The notes beneath the pieces were generated by a model. The model did not search any database and was not told the DNA's origin. It saw only the letters and a list, made by a program, of their open reading frames with translations. From Nannocystis exedens (GTDB taxonomy: Bacteria; Myxococcota_A; Polyangia; Nannocystales; Nannocystaceae): DNA of 64,000 nucleotides. A program made the translations under genes and the position numbers. The stretch covers positions 10,750,001-10,814,000 of the forward strand of contig NZ_NETK01000001.1 of assembly GCF_002343915.1 (NCBI RefSeq). Direction: 5' to 3'. Shown here piece by piece: positions 41,346 through 49,808 of the stretch (position 1 is its first letter; the number at the start of each line of letters is the position of its first letter).

Positions 41346-42740
41346 TCAGCCGGCGATCAGCGAGTGGCCGGTGGTCGCGGTGATCTCGACCTCGACCGTC
41401 TGTCCCGGAGAACCTGTCCCGAGGGGCAGGAGCACGCTCTGGAACCGCGGCGTGCGCCCGAGCACCCGGTCGCCGCGGTGCGACAGCCCGCTGATGAGCA
41501 CGCGCTCGCGCTTGCCGACGCGGCTGTGGTGCGACGCGCGGGTGTGCTGCTCCTGCAGCTCGATGACCTCCTGCAGGCGGCGGCCCTTGACCTCGTCGGG
41601 CACGTCGTCCTGCAGCTTGCGGGCGGCGTAGGTGATCCCGCGGTCGCTGTAGCGGAACATGAACGCCGAGTCGAACCGGACCTCGCGCATCAGCGACAGC
41701 GTCTCGGCGTGGTCGTCCTCGGTCTCGCCGCAGAAGCCGACCATGAGGTCGGTCGACAGCGCGAGGTCGGGGAGCGCGGCGCGCAGGCGGCCGACCAGGT
41801 CGACGAACTCGCCGCGCGAGTAGCCGCGCTTCATCGCCGTCAGCATGCGATCGGAGCCCGACTGCGCAGGCAGGTGGATGTACGGGCAGACCTTCTCGAG
41901 CTCGGCCATGGTGGCGATGAGCCGCTCGTCGAAGTCGACCGGGTAGGGGCTGGTGAAGCGGATCCGCTCGACGCCGTCGATCGCCGCCAGCGCGCGCAGC
42001 AGATCGGCGAAGCTGGCGTCCTCCCAGACGTACGAGTTCACGGTCTGGCCGAGCAGGACGATCTCTTTGTAGCCGCGCTCGGCCAGCTGCCGCGCCTGCC
42101 GCAGGACCTCGCGCGGGGCCACGCCACGCTCGCGCCCGCGGGTGTACGGGACGACGCAGAACGTGCAGAACTTGTCGCAACCGCGCTGGATCGTGACCTG
42201 GCCGCTGACGCCGTCGTCGTCGGGCACGCCGTCGAGGCCCTCGTAGGTCTCCTCGCGGTCGAGCGCGACGTCGACGACGCGCTCCCCGGCGCGCGCGCGG
42301 TCGACCAGGACGCCGATCCGACGGTAGCTGTCGGGACCGGCGACGAGGCCGATGTGCGGCGCCTGCTTCTGCACCTTGTCGCGCAGGTGCTCGGCCATGC
42401 ACCCGGTGATGCCGAACACCAGATCGGGGTTGTCCTTCCGGTGCCGCAGGAGCTGGCTGGTGCGCCCGTAGACCCGCTCCTCGGCCTTTTCCCGCACGGC
42501 GCACGTGTTGAGCAGGATCACGTCGGCGGCCGCCGGATCGGGCACGCGCACGTAGCCGCGGGCCGCCAGCTGGCCGACGATGAGGGCCGAGTCGGCCTCG
42601 TTCATCTGGCAGCCGAGCGTCTCGACGTAGACGCGCGGCCCGGCGATTCTGGGCAGCTCCGACGCGGCGGGCAGCTCGGGCGCGGGCGCGGGCGGCTCCG
42701 GCGCCTTCCTCGTGCCGCGGATCTGGACCAGGCGGGTCAT
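41346..42740 (-). CDS. miaB: tRNA-2-methylthio-N6-dimethylallyladenosine synthase
   Basis: A 464-residue radical-SAM methylthiotransferase that converts i6A37 to ms2i6A37 in tRNAs reading UNN codons. The N-terminal domain has the three Cys for the auxiliary cluster (TLGCQMNEAD, LLNTCAVREKA, GITGCMAEH); the radical-SAM motif is CDKFCTFC with VPYTRGRE; and a C-terminal TRAM-like domain (RVGKRERVLISG) binds tRNA. The ATG at 42740 is 9 nt downstream of TAGCAT (42750-42755). The 5' extension of ~30 residues is Pro/Ala-rich and not conserved. Three 14-bp units (41397, 41411, 41425) lie inside its 3' end, next to the convergent DUF2236 gene. Confidence 0.93.
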   Translation of the reverse strand: MTRLVQIRGTRKAPEPPAPAPELPAASELPRIAGPRVYVETLGCQMNEADSALIVGQLAARGYVRVPDPAAADVILLNTCAVREKAEERVYGRTSQLLRHRKDNPDLVFGITGCMAEHLRDKVQKQAPHIGLVAGPDSYRRIGVLVDRARAGERVVDVALDREETYEGLDGVPDDDGVSGQVTIQRGCDKFCTFCVVPYTRGRERGVAPREVLRQARQLAERGYKEIVLLGQTVNSYVWEDASFADLLRALAAIDGVERIRFTSPYPVDFDERLIATMAELEKVCPYIHLPAQSGSDRMLTAMKRGYSRGEFVDLVGRLRAALPDLALSTDLMVGFCGETEDDHAETLSLMREVRFDSAFMFRYSDRGITYAARKLQDDVPDEVKGRRLQEVIELQEQHTRASHHSRVGKRERVLISGLSHRGDRVLGRTPRFQSVLLPLGTGSPGQTVEVEITATTGHSLIAG

Positions 42741-42848
42741 GGGCGCGGGATGCTACGCCAAAATCCCCGCAGGCGCCCCGGGGGAGGCTCACGCGGGGCT
42801 CCGGGCCCGACCCGGGCGGTCGGGGTGGGCCGCCGCGGTTGTCGCCGC

Positions 42849-42878
42849 TTGGATCGGACGCTCGCTCCGGCTTACAAT
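42849..42878 (+). promoter_or_regulatory. Promoter of the PpiC lipoprotein gene
   Basis: TTGGAT (42849-42854), an 18-bp spacer and TACAAT (42873-42878). It would give a 5' leader of ~84 nt, and the gene has a proper AGGAG ribosome-binding site, unlike most neighbours. Confidence 0.6.
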
Positions 42879-42968
42879 CTCGCGCCGCCGACGCCCTGCG
42901 GTCGCCGCGCGAATGCGACGACCGGTCCGCACGGGCACCGCCCGCTTCGCGTCGGCCAGGAGAACAGA

Positions 42969-44204
42969 ATGCTTCGCTTCGTCCCTCGCGTGTCCCTCGG
43001 ACTTTGTCTCGCCCTCGCGGTCGGCTGCTCGCCGAGCACGCCCACGCCGCAGAAGACCGACGAGAAGGCCGCCCCGGAGCAGCCTACGAAGGCGGCCGCG
43101 GGCGAGGGCCTGCCGGCGCTCCCCGAAGTCGTCGCCACGGTCAACGACGTCGCGATCCCGCTGGCGCAGTTCAAGGACATCTACGACCTCAAGGTGAAGA
43201 AGTACACCGACCGGGGCCGCGAGATCCCGCCGTCGGCCGACCGGCGCTATCGCAAGTCGATCACCGAGCGCCTGGTCTACAACGAGATCCTGCGCCAGGA
43301 GGCCAAGGCCCGCGGCATCGAGGTCGACGCCGCCAAGCTGGCCGAGCGCGAGACGCAGCAGAAGCAAGGCATCAAGGACTGGGACAAGCACCTGCAGCGC
43401 CGCGGTGAGACCGAGCAGAGCCTCCGCGACATGTACGTGGCCGAGATCCTCGAGCAGCAGTTCCTCGAGAAGGACGGCAAGCTGACCGTCACCGACGCCG
43501 AGGTCGACGAGGAGTACGAGAAGATCAAGCCCAACTACAAGTCGGAGGGCGAGCGGATCCACGCCGCGCACATCCTGATCCCGATCGGCCCGCAGGAGCA
43601 GCCGACGCCGATGGGCGAGAAGCCGCCCGAGCCGTCGCAGGAGGAGAAGGACAAGTGGCGCAAGGAGGCGATGGCCAAGGCCGAGGAGCTGCACAAGAAG
43701 GCCACCGCGCCCGGGGCCGACTTCGCGCAGCTGGCCAAGGAGAACTCGGTCGGTCCCAGCGCCGACAAGGGCGGTGACCTCGGGATCTTCACCAAAGACC
43801 GCATGGTCGAAGAGTTCAGCGTCGCGGCGTTCAAGCTCAAGCCCGGCGAGATCTCGAAGCCCGTCGAGACCAAGTTCGGGATCCACATCATCAAGATCCT
43901 CGCCAAGTACCCGCCCGGCGACCTGCCCAAGGAGGCGCTCGCCGACCAGATCAAGGAGCGCCTCAGCCAGCGCAAGCTCCACCAGGGCCGCCGCGAGCTG
44001 AAGGACGCGCTGCTGGCCAAGTACAAGGTCCAGAACAAGATGGAGGAGCTGCTCGGCCCCGACCCGCGCGGCCCGAAGCGCCCGCCCGTGGTCAACCCGA
44101 GCGAGATGCCGGCCGGCCACCCGCCGATCGACATGAAGGCCAAGGGGCCCGCGCCCGCCGCGGACGACGCGAAGGCCGAGCCCGAGGGCGGCGACGGCGA
44201 CTGA
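42969..44204 (+). CDS. PpiC-type (parvulin) peptidyl-prolyl isomerase lipoprotein
   Basis: A 411-residue envelope foldase. Signal peptide with lipobox LALAVGC; a SurA-like N-terminal helical domain (VATVNDVAIPLAQFKDIYDL, ITERLVYNEILRQEAKARG); then a parvulin domain (HAAHILIPIG, ADFAQLAKENSVGPSADKGG, DLGIFTKDRMV, FKLKPGEISKPVETKFGIHI). A charged loop inside the parvulin domain is longer than in SurA, and the C-terminal tail is Pro/Lys-rich. It probably assists folding of outer-membrane proteins. AGGAG (42958-42962) precedes the ATG by 6 nt. A textbook intrinsic terminator follows. Confidence 0.92.
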   Translation: MLRFVPRVSLGLCLALAVGCSPSTPTPQKTDEKAAPEQPTKAAAGEGLPALPEVVATVNDVAIPLAQFKDIYDLKVKKYTDRGREIPPSADRRYRKSITERLVYNEILRQEAKARGIEVDAAKLAERETQQKQGIKDWDKHLQRRGETEQSLRDMYVAEILEQQFLEKDGKLTVTDAEVDEEYEKIKPNYKSEGERIHAAHILIPIGPQEQPTPMGEKPPEPSQEEKDKWRKEAMAKAEELHKKATAPGADFAQLAKENSVGPSADKGGDLGIFTKDRMVEEFSVAAFKLKPGEISKPVETKFGIHIIKILAKYPPGDLPKEALADQIKERLSQRKLHQGRRELKDALLAKYKVQNKMEELLGPDPRGPKRPPVVNPSEMPAGHPPIDMKAKGPAPAADDAKAEPEGGDGD

Positions 44205-44236
44205 GCTGTCCGCCTGGACAGGTCCTTCAGGACAGG
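44203..44236. repeat. Three 14-bp palindromic units after the PpiC gene
   Basis: Starts at 44203 (GCTGTCC), 44217 (GACAGGTCC) and 44231 (GACAGG), directly abutting the intrinsic terminator. Arms pair as CTGTCC-GCCT-GGACAG and GGTCC-TTCA-GGAC. Confidence 0.65.
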
Positions 44237-44264
44237 AGGCGCGCCGCAGGGCGCGCCTTTTTTT
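44237..44264 (+). terminator. Intrinsic terminator of the PpiC gene
   Basis: AGGCGCGCC (44237-44245) pairs with GGCGCGCCT (44250-44258) around GCAG, followed by seven T (44258-44264). This is the only classical hairpin plus T-tract in the window. Confidence 0.9.
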
Positions 44265-44274
44265 GCGGCTCCGG

Positions 44275-44371
44275 GGGCTGTCCGATGGGACAGGCCGCCT
44301 CACACGCGGCGAGCGTCGCACGGCGCGGAGCGCGAGAGCTCCGGAGACGGCGGTGAGCGTCGCACGGCGCG
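44275..44371. repeat. Palindrome pair and a 17-bp direct repeat
   Basis: A 14-bp pair lies at 44275/44289 (GCTGTCC-GATG-GGACAG). Then GAGCGTCGCACGGCGCG occurs at 44311-44327 and again at 44355-44371. No gene is evident in the 44265-44595 gap. Further on, at 44508 and 44522, are two more ACATG units 14 bp apart. Confidence 0.55.
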
Positions 44372-44595
44372 AGCGGTCGCGGCTCCATGCGCGGCGAGGG
44401 TCGCGGAACCGGGACAGGCCGCCCACGAGTCCCCGGCGGGCCTCGCCGTGCATCGCGACGCTTCGCCGCGGGTGAAGCTCCTCGCGGATCTTTGCCCTCC
44501 GCGGGGTAACATGGCCTGAAAGACATGTACTCCACGGACCGGCCACCTCGTGGAGGCCGCCGGGAGCGGGCTGGGAGGGCTGTTCGCGGGCACAC

Positions 44596-44624
44596 TTGCG
44601 CGACGCAATACGATCGTATAGTAT
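44596..44624 (+). promoter_or_regulatory. TetR promoter with embedded operator
   Basis: TTGCGC (44596-44601), 17 bp, TAGTAT (44619-44624). The spacer contains a perfect 12-bp palindrome ATACGATCGTAT (44608-44619), the obvious autorepressor operator. The ATG lies 7 nt after the -10, so the mRNA is probably leaderless. Confidence 0.75.
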
Positions 44625-44631
44625 CCAATAC

Positions 44632-45311
44632 ATGCGTTCAACCAAGGCTTCTGCAGGCCCGCCGCTCGACGATCGGACGACGCGGGCGCGGATCCGCGAC
44701 GCCGCGCTGGAGCTGTTCGCCGAGCGTGGCGTACACGGGACGTCGATCCGCGACATCGCCGGGCGGGCCGAGGTGTCGGCGGGGCTGGTGCAGCATCACT
44801 TCGGATCGAAGGACGGGATCCGCGAGGCATGCGATGCCCACGTGATCGACACGGTGCTGCGGCAAGCGGAGCAGGCGGGGGACGGCGCGGCGGCCAGCGC
44901 CGAACTGCTGGCAAGCATGTACGCGGCCAGTGAGCGGGTGGTCCGCTACCTGGCGCGCGCGCTGGTCGACGACTCACCGGGGGTCGGGGCGCTGTTCGAC
45001 CGCGGGGCCGAGCTGACGGCGCAGTGGCTGACGCGCAGCTGGCCCGAGCGCTACCCGGCGGGCGCCGAGGTGACGCGCCAGCGGGCCGCGACCATGACGG
45101 CGATGCACCTCGGCACGCTGGTGCTGCACGCGCACCTGGCCCGGTGGATGGGCCTCGACCCGCTGGCGCCGGGGCAGGCGCACGTGATCAGCGCGGCGAT
45201 GCTCGACGTCTACACGGCGATGAGCGACTACCTGGCCTCGGAGACAGGTGTGAAGATACGCCGCGCGCTGGCCGAGTACCAGGACGACTTGAAAGGAAGG
45301 AAGGCGACGCG

Positions 45312-45315
<4 letters not shown>
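44632..45315 (+). CDS. TetR-family transcriptional regulator
   Basis: A 227-residue repressor. Its N-terminal helix-turn-helix is typical (IRDAALELFAERGVHGTSIR, DIAGRAEVSAGLVQHHFGSK). The C-terminal ligand domain is alpha-helical with no assignable ligand. Its stop overlaps the ATG of the ABC ATPase (ATGA), so regulator and exporter are one transcription unit. With the palindrome in its promoter, it probably represses the operon until an exported compound binds. The ATG at 44632 is preferred over one at 44596, which would lie inside the -35 box. Confidence 0.88.
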
Positions 45316-46195
<880 letters not shown>

Positions 46196-46196
<1 letters not shown>

Positions 46197-47788
46197 TGCA
46201 GGCGTTCACCGGGACCGGCGCGCTGATCCGCCTGCTCGTCCGCCGCGACCGCGGAGCGCTGGCGCTCTGGATCGCAGTCATGCTGGCGTTCCCGCCGATC
46301 AACGCCGCCGCGCTCGCGCGCATGTTCGCGTCGACCGAGCAGATGCAGGCGTTCGTGCGCGAGACCGAAGGCAACCTGCTGATCGTCGCGTTCCACGGGC
46401 CGATCCACGCGGCTACCGGCGCGGGGCTGGTGGCCTGGCGCTCGCTGCTGCAGGTGGTGTTCGCGGCGGCGCTGGGCAGCATGCTGTTCGTCATCCGTCA
46501 CACGCGCGCGGAGGAGGACGCGGGGCGACGCGAGCTGGTCGGCGCCGGCGCGGTGGGCCGACTCGCGGGGCTGACGGCCGCGCTCGCGGTCGTGATCGTC
46601 GCCGACGTGGCGGCCGCAGCGTTGCTGGCGGGGTTGCTCGCCCTCGTGGTCGGGTTTCCGGTGGCCGGCTCGATCGCGTTCGCGGCGACGCTCGCGGCCG
46701 CGGGGGCGCTGTTCGCCGGGCTCGCGGCGGTGGCCGGCGAGGTCGCTAGTTCGGCCACGAGCGCGCGCAAGCTGGCGATCGGCGCGTTCGCGGGGCTGTG
46801 GGCGGTGCGCATGCTCGGCAACGCCGGCGAGGCGGCGGGCGGGCCGGGGTGGGTCTCATGGCTGTCGCCGCTCGGCTGGGCCGGTGAGGTGCGGGCCTAC
46901 GCGGACGAGCGCTGGGCGGTGTTCGGGCTGTTCGCGGCGGCGACCGTGGGAGTGGTCGCGCTGGCCTACGGACTGGCGGCGCGGCGCGATCTGGGCGCGG
47001 GCCTGCTGGCCCTCGGGACAGGTCCGGACGCGGCCGGGCGGGGGCTGCGCGGCCTGGTCGGGCTGGCGTGGCGGCTGCAACGCGGGCCGCTGCTGCTGGC
47101 GACGCTGGCGCTGGCGCTGATCGGGGCGGCGCTCGGGGGCATCGGCGCCGGCTTCGCGGAGGGGCTGGAAGCGAGTCCGTCTCTGGCCGCCTGGCTGGCG
47201 CCGCTGCGAGGCGCGACGCTGGGCGACGCCTTCCTCGCGTTGATGCTGTACGTGCTGGTGGCCCTCGTCGGCGCCGCGCACGGGGTCGCCGCGGTCCTGC
47301 GCGGGCGCGCGGAGGAGACCCGCGGTCACCTGACGTGGATCCTGGCGACGTCGGCGAGTCGCACGAGGTGGCTCGGCAGTCACGTGGGGCTCGCGCTCGC
47401 CGGCCCGCCGATCCTGGCGCTGGCCGCTGGCCTCAGCGCCGGCTCGGTGGACGCGCTGACGAGCGGCCGCGAGGAGCGCGCCGCGGAGTGCCTCGGCCTC
47501 GCGCTCACGCACGTGCCCGCGGCGTGGGTGATGATCGGCCTGGCGACCGCGCTGTTCGGCCGGTTCCCGCGCGCCGCGGGGCCGCTCGCCTGGGGCGTGC
47601 TGGCGCTGTTCACCGCCCAGGTCGCGCTGTGGGAGGCGGGCGCGATCACGCGGCCGTGGCTCAACCCGTTCACGGTGTCGCACCCGATGTTGGCGCTCGA
47701 CCTGCGGCTGCTGGCCGTCCTCGGGCTCGCCGCTGCGGGGCTGACCATCGCGGGCGCACTGGCGTTCCGCGCGCGCGACGTGGGCTAG
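46196..47788 (+). CDS. ABC exporter permease (polyketide-antibiotic exporter type)
   Basis: A 530-residue inner-membrane protein with about twelve hydrophobic segments in two homologous halves (MLFVIRHTRAEEDAGRRELV in the first; VLRGRAEETRGHLTWILATS in the second). That repeated RxEE motif and the overall plan match the TnrB/exporter-of-polyketide-antibiotics permeases. The ATG overlaps the ATPase stop (TGATG). Together with the TetR gene, this is a self-regulated drug or metabolite exporter; the substrate is unknown. Confidence 0.85.
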
Positions 47789-47790
47789 GA

Positions 47791-47874
47791 GACATGGTCG
47801 ATGAGACATGCTCGGATGGGCATGACCGATAGGGCATGACCGATAGGGCATGCTTTTCAGGACATCGAGGCGGC
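47791..47874. repeat. Tandem array of six 14-bp units at a convergent junction
   Basis: Units start at 47791, 47805, 47819, 47833, 47847 and 47861, with cores GACATG, GACATG, GGCATG, GGCATG, GGCATG and GACATC. Units 3 and 4 are identical over 14 bp. The array begins 3 nt after the permease stop and runs into the 3' end of the minus-strand remnant. Confidence 0.85.
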
Positions 47875-48183
47875 CGGGTCGAGGCGGACGATGGCGAACG
47901 CGAGCCGGGCCGACCAGGGGTCGGCGCCGGCGGCGGAGGCCTGCTTGACGTCGAGCAGCCAGGTGTGACCCTCGGCCGTCAGCGTGGACCAGCGCGTCTC
48001 GGGCACCGCGACGGTCACGCCGGCGTGGGCGAACTCGATCTGCGTGAGGTCCTCGGAGGTGTCGTCGCAGCCGGCGACGAGGTCGGCGCTGAACGGGTTT
48101 GCGACCTCGTCGAGGAAGGTCTGGCCGAACTCCGGGTCGCCCTGGCCGCCTTCCGGGCAGGCCGGGAAAGCGGGCGGCGCGGC
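47857..48183 (-). pseudogene. Headless coding remnant after the BamA-like gene
   Basis: After the TGA of the barrel gene the same frame stays open for 108 codons with clear coding character (GDPEFGQTFLDEVANPFSAD, FAHAGVTVAVPETRWS, GHTWLLDVKQASA, WSARLAFAIVRLDPA). There is no start codon until an internal GTG near the middle. It looks like the C-terminal domain of an exported protein whose 5' part has been lost. The stop codon lies inside the 14-bp array. In-frame readthrough of the TGA is possible but less likely, because the barrel already ends with a terminal Phe. Confidence 0.6.
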
Positions 48184-49623
48184 TCAGAACGCGTGCTCGT
48201 TGATGAAGTAGATGCCGAAGCTCTCGCGCGAGAAGCCGGCGTCGAGGCGCAGCACGGCGAAGCGGTCCCAGATCACCTGGAGGCCTGTCCCTCCGGACAC
48301 GTGCCAGTGCTTGGGCAGGTCCTGCATGCGCCCGGCGACCACGCCGAGGTCGACGAAGCCCTTGAGGCCGATGCCGAGGGTGTGCCGGCGGACCTTGAGC
48401 TCGAGCGGCTCGAAGCGCAGCTCGAGGCTGCCGAAGGCCTTGAGGCGGCCGATGTAACGGCGACGCATCCAGCCGCGGCCGGCCGCGGCGCCGCCGAGGC
48501 CGTCGGTCGGCAAGAGGCCGCCGAACTCGCCGAGCGGGACCAGCGGGGGGTCGCCCCACAGCGCGTCGAAGCTGAGGCGGTGGGCCAGCACCAGCTTGTC
48601 GACGCCGAGGGTCCAGTAGGTGCGGAAGTTGGCGGAGAAGCGGCCCCACGCGTCGGTCGAGCCGGTCCACGGGCCGGCGTTGTCGACGATGACGTCGAAC
48701 AGGCTGCCCTTGCCGGGGCTCCACTCGTTGTCGCGGCGGTCCCAGGTGAGGCCCAGGCGGATGAGGCCGCGGCGCGCGTTGAGGTCGGCGGCCGGGTGCT
48801 CGGCCGAGAGGAGCGAGTTGTCGTACGGCTTGACGCGGTCGGCGTAGTAGGCGAGCCCGGCGTACGAGCGCAGCAGGCCGGCCGGCCTGTCCCCGCGGGC
48901 AGGTAAGAGCCACAGCGGGTGCTGGTAGGTCAGCGAGCCGCCGACGGTGTTGAGATGGGTCTGGTAGTAGCGGGCCTGGAGGTCGATGCCCTCGAGGTTG
49001 TTGTTGTTGCCGATCCCGAAGTACGGGAACACGGGGTCGACGTAGCCGAGCACGGCGAGCTCGAACACCTCCTCGCGGCGCAGGAGATCGCGCAGGCGGA
49101 TGAAGAAGCTGTGGTCCTGGACTTTCTTCAGCGACACCCGCGACTCGAAGATCATGTAGATCCGGTTGGGGTCGCCCTCCTTGCGGCGGTAGGCGTAGGA
49201 GATGTTGGCGCCGAGCATGAGGCCGATGCCGGGCTGCGAGCGCACGCTCGGCAGCGGCAGCACGCGGTGCGGGCTCTTGCCCTTGCGGACCTGGAACTGG
49301 CTGGGCGTGGGCGACAGCGGGTGGGTGAGCCAGCTCCAGCGCACCCGCTCGCGCGGCGGGAGCGTCGGCGCCCGCCCGGTCGGGGCCTTGCCGCCCTCGG
49401 GCCGCGCCCCCTCGGGCACGGCGCCGGCCGGCAAGGCGGCGGCCGGGATCGCGGCCGGCTCGGGCGCTCCGCCGGCCGCGGCGTCCGACTTGAGCGGCCC
49501 GGTCGGAGGTTCGAGCTCGCTGTCCTTGAGGACAGGTTCCTGGACCCACGCCGAGGGATGGCCCGACGCGCGCGCGGCGAAGCACGTGACGACGAAGAAG
49601 GCAGTGGCGAGGGGGGTCACCAC
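48184..49623 (-). CDS. BamA/TamA-like outer-membrane barrel protein
   Basis: A 479-residue outer-membrane protein. GTG start, signal peptide, Pro/Ala-rich linker to ~90, then a barrel of the bacterial surface antigen (D15/Omp85) superfamily. Signs are alternating aromatic strands, YFGIGNNNNLEGIDL (a motif common in these proteins), a gradual strand pattern and a C-terminal Phe (SFGIYFINEHAF). No POTRA domain is evident, so it is not the essential BamA but a smaller accessory barrel, perhaps for lipid or protein insertion. TAGCCT lies 15 nt before the start. Three 14-bp pairs lie in the gene (48282, 48884, 49517). Confidence 0.8.
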   Translation of the reverse strand: MVTPLATAFFVVTCFAARASGHPSAWVQEPVLKDSELEPPTGPLKSDAAAGGAPEPAAIPAAALPAGAVPEGARPEGGKAPTGRAPTLPPRERVRWSWLTHPLSPTPSQFQVRKGKSPHRVLPLPSVRSQPGIGLMLGANISYAYRRKEGDPNRIYMIFESRVSLKKVQDHSFFIRLRDLLRREEVFELAVLGYVDPVFPYFGIGNNNNLEGIDLQARYYQTHLNTVGGSLTYQHPLWLLPARGDRPAGLLRSYAGLAYYADRVKPYDNSLLSAEHPAADLNARRGLIRLGLTWDRRDNEWSPGKGSLFDVIVDNAGPWTGSTDAWGRFSANFRTYWTLGVDKLVLAHRLSFDALWGDPPLVPLGEFGGLLPTDGLGGAAAGRGWMRRRYIGRLKAFGSLELRFEPLELKVRRHTLGIGLKGFVDLGVVAGRMQDLPKHWHVSGGTGLQVIWDRFAVLRLDAGFSRESFGIYFINEHAF

Positions 49624-49797
49624 GGACGCGAGGATCCGAGGCTAGCAAAGGCAGGCGCCGCTTTGTCGGCGCACCGCCGGGCCGCGTGCGCGCCCCTCGG
49701 CGCGCGAGGGGCTGCGTGCAGGCCCCTGCGCGTGGGCGCGTGAGCTCGCATGCACGGGCCGGACTGGCCGCGCGGTTCGGTTGCGGTCACGCGGCGG

Positions 49798-49803
49798 TAT
49801 AGT
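49798..49803 (+). promoter_or_regulatory. -10 box of the ceramidase-like gene
   Basis: TATAGT ends 5 nt before the first of three consecutive ATG codons (49809, 49812, 49815). No good -35 is seen 17 bp upstream. Confidence 0.45.
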
Positions 49804-49808
49804 CGGCG

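Noticed and set aside
48184..48186. TGA of the BamA-like gene as a selenocysteine codon
   Set aside because: No SECIS-like hairpin was seen directly after it, and the protein already ends with the barrel-terminal Phe. Gene loss is a simpler explanation.
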